NCBI GenBank assembly: GCA_963693305.1
Contig: OY855909.1
Coordinates: 382,001 to 446,000, forward strand
DNA: 64,000 nucleotides
Origin: Meandrina meandrites
Taxonomy: Eukaryota; Cnidaria; Anthozoa; Scleractinia; Meandrinidae
Direction of reading: 5' to 3'
Shown: one piece after another, positions 10,896 through 25,051 of the stretch
Layout: each line of letters opens with the position of its first letter
Numbering within the stretch: position 1 is the stretch's first letter
Notes under the pieces: generated by a model
Database searches by the model: none
Told to the model about the DNA's origin: nothing
What the model saw: only the letters and a program-made list of their open reading frames with translations
Made by a program: the position numbers and the translations under genes

Positions 10896-12988
10896 GTGTA
10901 TAGTGCACAGTGCACAGAGTACAGGTTACCGTGTATAGTGCAATGTGCACAGTGCACAGAGTACAGTGTACCGTGTATAGTGCACAGAGTACAGTGTACC
11001 GTGTATAGTGCACAGAGTAGAGTGTACCGTGTATAGTGCACAGTGCACAGAGTACAGTGTACCGTGCATAGTGCACAGTACACTGAGTCCAGTGTACCGT
11101 GTATAGTGCAAAGTGCACAGAGTACAGTGTACCGTGTATAGTGCACAGTGCACAGAGTACAGTGTACCGTGTATAGTTCACAGTGCACAGAGTACAGTGT
11201 ACCGTGTATAGTGCACAGTGCACATGCACAGAGTACATTGTACCGTGTATAGTGCACAGCGCACAGAGTACAGTGTACAGTGTATAGTGCACAGAGTACT
11301 GTGTACCGTGTATGGTGTACAGTGCACAGAGTATAGTGTACCGTGTTTAGTGCACAGGGCATAGAGTACAGTGTACCGTGTAAAGTGCAGAGTACAGTGT
11401 ACTGTGTATAGTGCACAGTGCACAGAGTACAGTGTACCGTGTATAGTGCACAGTGCACAGCGTACAGTGTACCGTGTATAGTGCACAGCACACAGAGTAC
11501 AGTGTACCGTGTATAGTGCACAGTGCACAGAGTACAGTGCACCGTGTATAGTGCACAGTGCACAGAGTACAGTGTACCGTGTATAGTGCACCGTGCACAG
11601 AGTACAGTGTACCGTGTATAGTGCACAGTGCACAGAGTACAGTGTACCATGTATAGTGCACAGGGCACAGAGTACAGTGTACCGTGGATAGTGCACAGAG
11701 TACAGGGTACTGTGTATAGTGGACAGTGCACAGAGTACAGTGTACCGTGTATAGTGCACAGTGCACAGTGTACCATGTATAGTGAACAGAGTATAGTGTA
11801 CCGTGTATAGTACACAGTGCTCAGAGTACAGTGTACCGTGTATAGTTCACAGAGTACAGTGTACCGTTTATAGTGCACAGTGCACAGAGTACAGTGTACT
11901 GTGTATAGTGCACAGAGTACAGTGTACTGTGTATTAGAAAACAGTGCACAGTGCACAGAGTACAGTGTACCGTGTATAGTGCACAGTGCACAGAGTACAG
12001 TGTACCGTGTATAGTGCACAGTGCACAGTGCACAGAGTACAGTGTACCGTGTATAGTGCACAGAGTACTGTGTACCGTGTATGGTGTACAGTGCACAGAG
12101 TACAGTGTACCGTGTATAGTGAACAGAGTACAGTGTGCCGTGTATAGTGCACAGAGTAAAGTGTACCGTGTATAGTACACAGTGCACAGGGTACAGTGTA
12201 CCGTGTATAGTGCACAGTGCACAGAGTACAGTGTACCGTGTTTAGTGCACAGGGCATAGAGTACAGTGTAATGTGTATAGTGCAAAGAGTACAGTGTGCC
12301 GTGTATAGTGCACAGAGTACAGCGTACCGTGTATAGTGCACAGTGCACAGAGTACAGTGTACCGTGTATAGTACACAGTGCAAAGGGTACAGTGTACCGT
12401 GTATAGTGCACAGTGCACAGAGTACAGTGTACCGTGTATAGTGCACAGTGCACAGAGTACAGTGTACCGTGTAGAGAGCACAGTGCACAGTGCACAGAGT
12501 ACAGTGTACCGTGTATAGTGCACAGAGTACAGTGTACCGTGTATAGTGCACAGAGTACAGTGTACCGTGTATAGTGCACAGAGTACAGTGTACCGTGTGT
12601 AGTGCACAGAGTAGAGTGTACCGTGTATAGTGCACAGTGCACAGAGTACAGTGTACCGTGCATAGTGCACAGTGCAGAGAGTACAGTGTACCGTGTATAG
12701 TGCACAGAGTACAGTGTACCGTGTATAGTGCAAAGAGTACATTGTACCGTGTATAGTGCACAGAGTACAGTGTACCGTGCATAGTGCACAGTGCACATAG
12801 TACAGTGTACCGTGTATAGAGCACAGTGCACTGAGTCCAGTGTACCGTGTATAGTGCACAGTGCACAGAGTACAGTGTACCGTGTATAGTGCACAGTGCA
12901 CAGAGTACAGTGTACCGTGTATAGTGCACAGTGCACAGTGCACAGAGTACAGTGTACCGTGTATAGTGCACAGCGCACAGAGTACAGT

Positions 12989-13047
12989 GTATATACCGTG
13001 TATATACCGTGTATATACCGTGTATATACCGTATATACTTCTATACC
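12989..13047 (+). repeat. 11-bp tandem island (CCGTGTATATA) in satellite B
   Basis: Four or so copies of the 11-bp CCGTGTATATA repeat end in TATATACTTCTATACC. This is the second occurrence of the island, about 2.14 kb after the first. Confidence 0.8.
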
Positions 13048-14789
13048 ATGTATAGTGCACAGTGCACAGAGTAGAGGGTACCGTGTATAGTGCACAGTGC
13101 ACAGTGCACAGAGTACAGTGTACCGTGTATAGTGCACAGAGTACAGTGTACCGTGTATAGTGCACAGAGTAGAGTGTACCGTGTATAGTGCACAGTGCAC
13201 AGAGTACAGTGTACCGTGCATAGTGCACAGTGCACTGAGTCCAGTGTACCGTGTATAGTGCACAGTGCACAGAGTACAGTGTACCGTGTATAGTGCACAG
13301 TGCACAGAGTACAGTGTACCGTGTATAGTGCACAGTGCACAGTACACAGAGTACAGTGTACCGTGTATAGTGCACAGTGCACAGTGCACAGAGTACAGTG
13401 TACCGTTTATAGTGCACAGCGCACAGAGTACAGTGTACCGTGTATAGTGCACAGAGTACTGTGTACCGTGTATGGTGTACAGTGCACAGAGTACAGTGTA
13501 CCGTGTATAGTGAACAGAGTACAGTGTGCCGTGTATAGTACACAGAGTACAGTGTACCGTGTATAGTGCACAGTGCACAGAGTACAGTGTACCGTGTATA
13601 GTACACAGTGCACAGGTAACAGTGTACCGTGTATAGTGCACAGTGTTCAGAGTACAGTGTACCGTGTTTAGTGCACAGGGCATAGAGTACAGTGTACCGT
13701 GTATAGTGCAGAGTACAGTGTACTGCACAGTGCACAGAGTACAGTGTACCGTCTATAGTGCACAGTGCACAGCGTACAGTGTACCGTGTAAAATGCACAG
13801 CACACAGAGTACAGTGTACCGTGTATACTGCACAGTGCACAGAGTACAGTGTACCGTGTATAGTGCACAGTGCACAGAGTACAGTGTACCGTGTATAGTG
13901 CACAGTGCACAGAGTACAGTGTACCGTGTATAGTGCACAGTGCACAGAGTACAGTGTACCGTGTATAGTGCACAGAGTACAGTGTACCGTGTATAGTGTA
14001 CAGTGCACAGAGTACAGTGCACAGAGTACAGTGTACCGTGTATAGTGAACATAGTACAGTGTACCGTGTATAGTGCACAAAGTACAGTGTACCGTGTTTA
14101 GTGCACAGTGCACAGAGTACAGTGTACCGTGTATAGTGCACAGTGCACAGAGTACAGTGTACCGTGTATAGTGCACAGTGCACAGAGTACAGTGTACCGT
14201 GTTTAGTGCACAGGGCATAGAGTACAGTGTACCGTGTAAAGTGCAGAGTACAGTGTACTGTGTATAGTGCACAGTGCACAGAGTACAGTGTACCGTGTAT
14301 AGTGTACAGTGAACAGCGTACAGTGTACCGTGTATAGTGCACAGCACACAGAGTACAGTGTACCGTGTATAGTGCACAGTGCACAGAGTTCAGTGCACCG
14401 TGTATAGTGCACAGTGCACAGAGTACAGTGTACCGTGTATAGTGCACAGTGCACAGAGTACAGTGTACCGTGTATAGTGCACAGTGCACAGAGTACAGTG
14501 TACCGTGTATAATGCACAGCGCACAGAGTACAGTGTACCGTGGATAGTGCACAGAGTACAGGGTACTGTGTATAGTGGACAGTGCACAGAGTACAGTGTA
14601 CCGTGTATAGTGCACAGTGCACAGTGTACCATGTATAGTGAACAGAGTACAGTGTACCGTGTATAGTACACAGTGCACAGAGTACAGTGTACCGTGTATA
14701 GTGCACAGAGTACAGTGTACCGTTTATAGTGCACAGTGCACAGAGTACAGTGTACTGTGTATAGTGCACAGAGTACAGTATACCGTGTA

Positions 14790-15745
14790 TTAGAAAAAAG
14801 TGCACAGTGCACAGAGTACAGTGTACCGTGTATAGTGCACAGTGCACAGAGTACAGTGTACCGTGTATAGTGCACAGCGCACAGAGTACAGTGTACCGTG
14901 TATAGTGCACAGAGTACTGTGTACCGTGTATGGTGTAAAGTGCACAGAGTACAGTGTACCGTTTATAGTGCACAGTGCACAGAGTACAGTGTACTGTGTA
15001 TAGTGCACAGAGTACAGTGTACCGTGTATTAGAAAACAGTGCACAGTGCACAGAGTACAGTGTACCGTGTATAGTGCACAGTGCACAGAGTACAGTGTAC
15101 TGTGTATAGTGCACAGCGCACAGAGTACAGTGTACCGTGTATAGTGCACAGAGTACTGTGTACCGTGTATGGTGTACAGTGCACAGAGTACAGTGTACCG
15201 TTTATAGTGCACAGTGCACAGAGTACAGTGTACTGTGTATAGTACACAGAGTACAGTGTACCGTGTATTAGAAAACAGTGGACAGTGCACAGAGTACAGT
15301 GTACCGTGTATAGTGCACAGTGCACAGAGTACAGTGTACCGTGTATAGTGCACAGCGCACAGAGTACAGTGTACCGTGTATAGTGCACAGAGTACTGTGT
15401 ACCGTGTATGGTGTACAGTGCACAGAGTACAGTGTACCGTTTATAGTGCACAGTGCACAGAGTACAGTGTACTGTGTATAGTACACAGAGTACAGTGTAC
15501 CGTGTATTAGAAAACAGTGCACAGTGCACAGAGTACAGTGTACCATGTATAGTGCACAGTGCACAGAGTACAGTGTACCGTGTATAGTGCACAGTGCACA
15601 GTGCACAGAGTACAGTGTACCGTGTATAGTGCACAGCGCACAGAGTACAGTGTACCGTGTATAGTGCACAGAGTACTGTGTACCGTGTATGGTGTACAGT
15701 GCACAGAGTACAGTGTACCGTGTATAGTGAACAGAGTACAGTGTG
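14790..15745 (+). repeat. 239-bp higher-order repeat in satellite B
   Basis: The marker ATTAGAAAA occurs at 14,790, 15,029, 15,268 and 15,507, exactly 239 bp apart. The intervening blocks share private variants such as GTACTGTGTACCGTGTATGG and GTACCGTTTATAGTGCAC. The same marker recurs less regularly at about 11,936, 17,341, 17,622, 26,066 and 29,092, and inverted near 19,240 and 23,070. Confidence 0.8.
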
Positions 15746-18700
15746 CCGTGTTTAGTGCACAGAGTATAGTGTACCGTGTATAGTGTACAGTGCACAGAGT
15801 ACAGTGTACCGTGTATAGTACACAGTGCACAGGGTACAGTGTACCGTGTATAGTGCACAGTGCACAGTGTACAGTATACCTTTATAGTGCACAGAGTACT
15901 GTGTACCGTGTATGGTGTACAGTGCACAGAGTACAGTGTACCGTGTATAGTGAACAGAGTACAGTGTGCCGTGTATAGTGCACAGAGTATAGTGTACCGT
16001 GTATAGTGTACAGTGCACAGAGTACAGTGTACCGTGTATAGTACACAGTGCACAGGGTACAGTGTACCGTGTATAGTGCACAGTGCACAGTGTACAGTAT
16101 ACCGTGTATAGTGCACAGAGCACAGTGTACCGTGTATAGTGAACAGAGTACAGTGTGCCGTGTATAGTGCACAGAGTACAGTGTACCGTGTATAGTGCAC
16201 AGTGCACAGAGTACAGTGTACCGTGTATAGTACACAGTGCACAAGGTACAGTGTACCGTGTATAGTGCACAGTGCACAGAGTACAGTGTACCGTGTTTAG
16301 TGCACACGGCATAGAGTACAGTGTACTGTGTATAGTGCAGAGTACAGTGTACTGCACAGTGCACAGAGTACAGTGTACCGTGTATAGTGCACAGTGAACA
16401 GCGTACAGTGTACCGTGTATAGTGCACAGCACACAGAGTACAGTGTACCGTGTATAGTGCACAGTGCACAGAGTACAGTGTACCGTGTATAGTGCACAGT
16501 GCACAGAGTACAGTGTACCGTGTATAGTGCACAGAGTACAGTGTACCGTGTATAGTGTACAGTGCACAGAGTACAGTGCACAGAGTACAGTGTACCGTGT
16601 ATAGTGAACATAGTACAGTGTACCGTGTATAGTGCACATAGTACAGTGTACCGTGTTTAGTTCACAGTGCACAGAGTACAGTGTACCGTGTATAGTGCAC
16701 AGTGCACAGAGTACAGTGTACCGTGTATAGTGCACAGTGCACAGAGTACAGTGTACCGTGTTTAGTGCACAGGGCATAGAGTACAGTGTACCGTGTAAAG
16801 TGCAGAGTACAGTGTACTGTGTATAGTGCACAGTGCACAGAGTACAGTTTACCGTGTATAGTGCACAGTGCACAGCGTACAGTGTACCGTGTATAGTGCA
16901 CAGCACACAGAGTACAGTGTACCGTGTATAGTGCACAGTGCACAGAGTACAGTGCACCGTGTATAGTGCACAGTGCACAGAGTACAGTGTACCGTGTATA
17001 GTGCACAGTGCACAGAGTACAGTGTACCGTGTATAGTGCACAGTGCACAGAGTACAGTGTACCGTGTATAGTGCACAGCGCACAGAGTACAGTGTACTGT
17101 GGATAGTGCACAGAGTAAAGGGTACTGTGTATAGTGGACAGTGCACAGAGTACAGTTTACCGTGTATAGTGCACAGTGTACCATGTATAGTGAACAGAGT
17201 ACAGTGTACCGTGTATAGTACACAGTGCACAGAGTACAGTGTACCGTGTATAGTGCACAGAGTACAGTGTACCATTTATAGTGCACAGTGCACAGAGTAC
17301 AGTGTACTGTGTATAGTGCACAGAGTACAGTGTACCGTGTATTAGAAAACAGTGCACAGTGCACAGAGTACAGTGTACCGTGTATAGTGCACAGTGCAGA
17401 GAGTACAGTGTACCATGTATAGTGCACAGTGCACAGTGCACAGAGTACAGTGTACCGTGTATAGTGCACAGCGCACAGAGTACAGTGTACCGTGTATAGT
17501 GCACAGAGTACTGTGTACCGTGTATGGTGTACAGTGCACAGAGTACAGTGTACCGTTTATAGTGCACAGTGCACAGAGTACAGTGTACTGTGTATAGTAC
17601 ACAGAGTACAGTGTACCGTGTATTAGAAAACAGTGCACAGTGCACAGAGTACAGTGTACCGTGTATAGTGCACAGTGCACAGAGTACAGTGTACCGTGTA
17701 TAGTGCACAGTGCACAGCGTACAGTGTACCTTGTATAGTGCACAGTGCACAGTGCACAGAGTACAGTGTACCGTGTATAGTGCACAGCGCACAGAGTACA
17801 GTGTACCGTGTATAGTGCACAGAGTACTGTGTACCGTGTATGGTGTACAGTGCACAGAGTACAGTGTACCGTGTATAGTGAACAGAGTACAGTGTGCCGT
17901 GTATAGTGCACAGAGTATAGTGCACCGTGTATAGTGTACAGTGCACAGAGTACAGTGTACCGTGTATAGTACACAGTGCACAGGGTACAGTGTACCGTGT
18001 ATAGTGCACAGTGCACAGTGTACAGTATACCGTGTATAGTGCACAGAGTACTGTGTACCGTGTATGGTGTACCGTGCACAGAGCACAGTGTACCGTGTAT
18101 AGTGAACAGAGTACAGTGTGCCGTGTATAGTGCACAGAGTACAGTGTACCGTGTATAGTGCACAGTGCACAGAGTACAGTGTACAGTGTATAGTACACAG
18201 TGCACAGGGTACAGTGTACCGTGTATAGTGCACAGTGCACAGAGTACAGTGTACTGTGTTTAGTTTACAGAGCATAGAGTGCAGTGTACCGTGTATAGTG
18301 CACAGAGTACAGTGTACCGTGTATAGTGTACAGTGCAAAGAGTACAGTGCACAGGGTACAGTGTACCGTGTATAGTGAACATAGTACAGTGTACCGTGTA
18401 TAGTGCACAGTGCACAAGGTACAGTGTACCGTTTATAGTACACAGTGCACAGGGTACAGTGTACCGTGTATAGTGCACAGTGCACAGAGTACAGTGTACC
18501 GTGTTTAGTGCACAGGGCATAGAGTACAGTGTACCATGTATAGTGCAGAGTACAGTGTACTGTGTATAGTGCACACTGCACAGAGTACAGTGTACCGTGT
18601 ATAGTGCACAGTGCACAGCGTACAGTGTACCGTGTATAGTGCACAGCACACAGAGTACATGTGTGCACTGTGCACTATACACGGTACACTGTACCCTGTG

Positions 18701-21577
18701 CACTGTGTACTATACACGGTACACTGTACTCTGTGCACTGTGCACTATACACGGTACACTGTACTATGTTCACTATACACGGTACACTGTACCCTGTGCA
18801 CTGTACTCTGTGCACTGTACACTATACACGGTACACTGTACTCTGTGCACTATACACGGTACACTGTACTCTGTGCACTGTGCACTATACACGGTACACT
18901 GTACTCTGTGCACTGTGCACTATACACGGTACACTGTACTCTGTGCACTGTGCACTATACACGGTACACTGTACTCTGCGTGCTGTGCACTATACACCGT
19001 ACACTGTACGCTGTGCACTGTGCACTATACACGGTACACTGTACTCTGTGCACTGTGCACTATACACAGTACACTGTACTCTGTGCACTATACACGGTAC
19101 ACTGTACTCTGTGCGCTGTGCACTATACACGGTACACTGTACTCTGTGCACTGTGCACTGTGCACTATACACGGTACACTGTACTCTGTGCACTGTGCAC
19201 TATACACGGTACACTGTACTCTGTGCACTGTGCACTGTTTTCTAATACACGGTACACTGTACTCTGTGCACTATACACAGTACACTGTACTCTGTGCACT
19301 GTGCACTATAAACGGTACACTGTACTCTGTGCACTATACAAGGTACACTGTACTCTATGCACTGTGTACTATACACGGTACACTGTACTCTGTTCACTAT
19401 ACATGGTACACTGTGCACTATACACGGTACACTGTACTCTGTGCACTGTCCACTATACACAGTACCCTGTACTCTGTGCACTATCCACGGTACACTGTAC
19501 TCTGTGCCCTGTGCACTATACGTGGTACACTGTACTCTGTGCACTGTGCACTATACACGGTACACTGTACTCTGTGCACCGTGCACTATACACGGTACAC
19601 TGTACTCTGTGCACTGTGCACTATACACGGTGCACTGTACTCTGTGCACTGTGCACTATACACGGTACACTCTACTATGTGTGCTGTGCACTATACACGG
19701 TACACTGTACGCTGTGCACTGTGCACTATACACGGTACACTGTACTCTGTGCACGGTGCACTATACACAGTACACTGTACTTTGCACTTTACACGGTACA
19801 CTGTACTCTATGCCCTGTGCACTAAACACGGTACACTGTACTCTGTGCACTGTGCACTATACACGGTACACTGTACTCTGTGCACTGTGCACTATACACG
19901 GTACACTGTACTCTATGCACTGTGCACTAAACACGGTACACTGTACTCTGTGCACTGTGCACTATACACGGTACACTGTACTCTGTGCACTGTGCACTAT
20001 ACACGGTACACTGTACTCTATGCACTGTGCACTAAACACGGTACACTGTACTCTGTGCACTATACACGGTACACTGTACTCTGTGCACTGTACTCTGTTC
20101 ACTGTACACTATACACGGTACACTGTACTCTGTGCACTATACACGGTACACTGTACTCTGTGCACTGTGCACTATACACGGTACACTGTACTCTGTGCAC
20201 TGTGCACTATACACGGTACACTGTACTCTGTGCACTGCACTATACACGGTACACTGTACTCTGTGCACTGTGCACTATACACGGTACACTGTACTCTGTG
20301 TGCTGTGCACTATACACGGTACACTGTACGCTGTGCACTGTGCACTATACACGGTACACTGTACTCTGTGCAGTGTGCACTATACACAGTACACTGTACT
20401 CTGCACTATACACGGTACACTGTACTCGATGCCCTGTGCACTAAACACGGTACACTGTACTCTGTGCACTGTGCACTATACACGGTACACTGTACCCTGT
20501 GCACTGTTTACTATACACGGTACACTGTACTCTGTGCACTGTGCACTATACACGGTACACTGCACTATGTTCACTATACACGGTACACTGTACCCTGTGC
20601 ACTGTACTCTGTGCACTGTAAACTATACACGGTACACTGTACTCTGTGCACTATACACGGTACACTGTACTCTGTCCACTGTGCACTATACACGGTACAC
20701 TGTACTCTGTGCACTCTGCACTATACAGGGTACACTGTACTCTGTGCACTGTGCACTATACACGGTACACTGTACTCTGTGCACTGTGCACTATACACGG
20801 TACACTGTACTCTGTGTGCTGTGCACTATACACGGTACACTGTACGCTGTGCACTGTGCACTATACACGGTACACTGTACTCTGTGCAATGTGCACTATA
20901 CACAGTACACTGTACTCTGCACTATACACGGTACACTGTACTCTATGCCCTGTGCACTAAACACGGTAAACTGTACTCTGTGCACTGTGCACTATACACT
21001 GTACACTGTACCCTGTGCACTGTGTACTATACACGGTACACTGTACTCTGTGCACTGTGCACTATACACGGTACACTGTACTCTGTGCACTGTACACGGC
21101 ACACTGTACTCTGTTCACTATACAAGGTACACTGTACTCTGTGCACTGTACACCATACACGGTACACAGTACTCTGTGCACTATACACGGTACACTGTAC
21201 TCTGTGCGCTGTGCACTATACACGGTACACTGTACTCTGTGCACTGTGCACTGTGCACTATACACGGTACACTGTACTCTGTGCACTGTGCACTGTGCAC
21301 TATACACGGTACACTGTACTCTTTGCACTGTGCACTATACACGGTACACTGTACTCTGTGCACTGTGCACTATACACGGTACACTGGACTCATTGCACTG
21401 TGCACTATGCACAGTACACTGTACTCTGTGCACTGTGCACTATACACGGTACACTCTACTCTGTGCACTATACACGGTACACTGTACTCTGTGCACTATA
21501 CACGGTACACTGTACTCTGTGCACTGTGCACTGTGCACTATACATGGTACACTGTACTCTGTGCACTTTGCACTATA

Positions 21578-21642
21578 CACGGTATAGTAGTATATACGGT
21601 ATATACACGGTATATACACGGTATATACACGGTATATACACT
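21578..21642 (-). repeat. 11-bp tandem island in satellite B (inverted)
   Basis: The reverse complement of the CCGTGTATATA island, beginning GGTATAGTAGTATATACGG and followed by three TATATACACGG copies. It is followed by GTACTCTGTGCGCTGTGCAC, the mirrored form of the usual flank. Confidence 0.8.
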
Positions 21643-22872
21643 GTACTCTGTGCGCTGTGCACTATACACGGCACACTGTACTCTGTGCACTGTGCACTGT
21701 GCACTATACACGGTACACTGTACTCTGTGCACTGTGCACTATACACGGTACACTGTACTCTGTGCACTGTGCACTATACACAGTACACTGGACTCAGTGC
21801 ACTGTGCTCTATACACGGTACACTGTACTCTGTGCACTGTGCACTATACACGGTACACTGTACTCTGTGCACTATACACGGTACACTGTACTCTTTGCAC
21901 TATACACGGTACACTGTACTCTGTGCACTATACACGGTACACTGTACTCTCTGCACTGTGCACTATGCACGGTACACTGTACTCTGTGCACTGTGCACTA
22001 TACACGGTACACTCTACTCTGTGCACTATACACGGTACACTGTACTCTGTGCACTATACACGGTAAACTGTACTCTGTGCACTATACACGGTACACTGTA
22101 CTCTGTGCACTGTGCACTATACACGGTACACTGTACTCTGTGCACTGTGCACTATACACGGTGCACTGTACTCTGTGCACTGTGCACTATACACGGTACA
22201 CTGTACTCTGTGCACTGTGCACTATACACGGTACACTGTACCCTGTGCACCGTGTACTCTACACGGTACACTGTACTCTGTGCACTGTGCACTATACACG
22301 GTACACTGTACTCTGTGCACTATACACAGCACACTGTACTCTGTTCACTATACACGGTACACTGTACTCTGTGCACTGTACACCATACACGGTACACAGT
22401 ACTCTGTGCACTATACATGGTACACTTTACTCTATGCCCTGTGCACTAAACACGGTACACTGTACTCTGTGCACTGTGCACTATACACGGTACACTGTAC
22501 CCTGTGCACTGTGTACTATACACGGTACACTGTACTCTGTGCACTGTGCACTATACACGGTACACTGTACTCTGTGCACTGTGCACTGTGCACTATACAC
22601 GGTACACTGTACTCTTTGCACTGTGCACTATACACGGTACACTGTACTCTGTGCACTGTGCACTATACACGGTACACTGGACTCAGTGCACTGTGCACTA
22701 TGCACGGTACACTGTACTCTGTGCACTGTGTACTATACACGGTACACTCTACTCTGTGCACTATACACGGTACACTGTACTCTGTGCACTATACACGGTA
22801 CACTGTACTCTGTGCACTGTGCACTGTGCACTATACACGGTACACTGTACTCTGTGCATAGTGCACTATACA

Positions 22873-22934
22873 CGGTATAGTAGTATATACGGTATATACA
22901 CGGTATATACACGGTATATACACGGTATATACAC
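22873..22934 (-). repeat. 11-bp tandem island in satellite B (inverted)
   Basis: Same structure as at 21,578 and about 1.29 kb from it: GGTATAGTAGTATATACGG then TATATACACGG copies. Confidence 0.8.
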
Positions 22935-23597
22935 TGTACTCTGTGCGCTGTGCACTATACACGGTACACTGTACTCTGTGCACTGTGCACTGTGCACTAT
23001 ACACGGTACACTGTACTCTGTGCACTGTGCACTATACACGGTACACTGTACTCTGTGCACTGTGCACTGTTTTCTAATACACGGTACACTGTACTCTGTG
23101 CACTATACACAGCACCCTGTACTCTGTGCACAGTGCACTATAAACGGTACACTGTACTCTGTGCACTATACACGGTACACTGTACTCTGTGCACTGTGTA
23201 CTATACACGGTACACTGTACTCTGTTCACTATACATGGTACACTGTGCACTGTGCACTATACACGGTACACTGTACTCTGTGCACTGTCCACTATACACA
23301 GTACCCTGTACTCTGTGCACTATCCACGGTACACTGTACTCTGTGCCCTGTGCACTATACGTGGTACACTGTACTCTGTGCACTGTGCACTATACACGGT
23401 ACACTGTACTCTGTGCACTGTGCACTATACACGGTGCACTGTACTCTGTGCACTGTGCACTATACACGGTACACTGTACTCTTTGTGCTGTGCACTATAC
23501 ACGGTACACTATACGCTGTGCACTGTGCACTATACACGGTACACTGTACTCTGTGCACTGTGCACTATACACAGTACACTGTACTCTGCACTTTACA

Positions 23598-25051
23598 CAG
23601 TACACAGTGCACAGTGCACAGAGTACAGTGTACCGTGTATAGTGCACAGAGTACAGTGTACCGTGCATAGTGCACAGAGTAGAGTGTACCGTGTATAGTG
23701 CACAGTGCACAGAGTACAGTGTACCGTGCACAGTGCACTGAGTCCAGGGTACCGTGTATAGTGCACAGTGCACAGAGTACAGTGTACCGTGTATAGTGCA
23801 CAGTGCACAGAGTACAGTGTACTGTGTATAGTGCACAGTGCACAGTGCACAGAGTACAGTGTACCGTGTATAGTGCACAGCGCACAGAGTACAGTGTACC
23901 GTGTATAGTGCAAAGAGTACTGTGTACCGTGTATGGTGTACAGTGCACAGAGTACAGTGTACCGTGTATAGTGAACAGAGTACAGTGTGCCGTGTATAGT
24001 GCACAGAGTACAGTGTACCGTGTATAGTTCACAGTGCACAGAGTACAGTGTACTGTGTATAGTACACAGTGCACAGGGTACAGTGTACCGTGTATAGTGC
24101 ACAGTGCACAGAGTACAGTGTACCGTGTTTAGTGCACAGGGCATAGAGTACAGTGTACCGTGTATAGTGCAGAGTACAGTGTACTGTGTATAGTGCACAG
24201 TGCACAGAGTACAGTGTACCGTGTATAGTGCACAGTGCACAACGTACAGTGTACCGTGTATAGTGCACAGCACACAGAGTACAGTGTACCGTGTATAGTG
24301 CACAGCGCACAGAGTACAGTGTACCGTGTATAGTGCAAAGAGTACTGTGTACCGTGTATGGTGTACAGTGCACAGAGTACAGTGTACCGTGTATAGTGAA
24401 CAGAGTACAGTGTGCCGTGTATAGTGCACAGAGTACAGTGTACCGTGTATAGTTCACAGTGCACAGAGTACAGTGTACTATGTATAGTACACAGTGCACA
24501 GGGTACAGAGTACCGTGTATAGTGCACAGTGCACAGAGTACAGTGTACCGTGTTTAGTGCACAGGGCATAGAGTACAGTGTACCGTGTATAGTGCAGAGT
24601 ACAGTGTACTGTGTATAGTGCACAGTGCACAGAGTACAGTGTACCGTGTATAGTGCACAGTGCACAACGTACAGTGTACCGTGTATAGTGCACAGCACAC
24701 AGAGTACAGTGTACCGTGTATGGTGCACCGTGCACAGAGTACAGTGTACCGTGTATAGTGCACAGTGCACAGAGTACAGTGTACCGTGTATAGTGCACAG
24801 TGCACAGAGTACAGTGTACCGTGTATAGTGCACAGTGCACAGAGTATAGTGTACCGTGTATAGTGCACAGAGTACAGTGTACCGTGTATAGTGTACAGTG
24901 CAGAGAGTACAGTGTACCGTGTATAGTGAACATAGTACAGTGTACCGTGTATAGTGCACAGAGTACAGTGTACCGTGTCTAGTGCACAGTGCACAGAGTA
25001 CAGTGTACCGTGTATAGTGCACAGTGCACAGAGTACAGTGTACCGTGTATA
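23598..25051 (+). repeat. Satellite B array, third segment (plus orientation)
   Basis: Orientation switches back at CTTTACACAGTACACAGTG near 23,598. Two blocks of about 355 bp with the same variant order (for example GTGCACAACGTACAG, GTGCAAAGAGTACTG) follow one another near 23,880-24,240 and 24,300-24,670. The segment is broken at 25,051 by a transposon-like insertion. Confidence 0.85.

Larger units (their letters stand above)
10349..18657 (+). repeat. Satellite B array, first segment (heptamer-based 28/35/42-bp units)
   Basis: The DNA is composed of heptamers: GTGTATA, one or more copies of GTGCACA, GAGTACA and GTGTACC. With one, two or three GTGCACA copies the unit is 28, 35 or 42 bp. Point variants (GTGCATA, GTGAACA, GTACACA, GCGCACA) and the marker ATTAGAAAAC recur in the same order over hundreds of bases, showing higher-order structure. 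The complementary strand has no TAA, TAG or TGA in the consensus, which explains the very long repetitive open frames. These are not supported as genes. Confidence 0.92.
18658..23597 (-). repeat. Satellite B array, inverted segment
   Basis: At about 18,658 the orientation reverses (CACACAGAGTACA then TGTGTGCACTGTGCAC). The reverse-complement unit, with CACTATACACGGTACACTG, then runs to about 23,597. Blocks on the two sides mirror each other: the variant series GTACTATGTTCACTATAC then GTACCCTGTGCACTGTAC at 18,765-18,810 matches the reverse complement of about 18,345-18,390. The plus strand is stop-free for long stretches here, including a 1030-codon frame at 19,357-22,449 made only of a repeating peptide. 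Confidence 0.88.

Noticed and set aside
10847..13047. TATATACCG islands as promoters
   Set aside because: They are phased 11-bp satellite variants repeated with the higher-order unit; nothing downstream looks like a gene.
12242..14377. Long open frames in satellite B (711, 677, 644 and 635 codons and others) as genes
   Set aside because: They encode only one cycling repeat peptide, occur in all three frames of the stop-free strand, and begin and end where array orientation or rare variants change.
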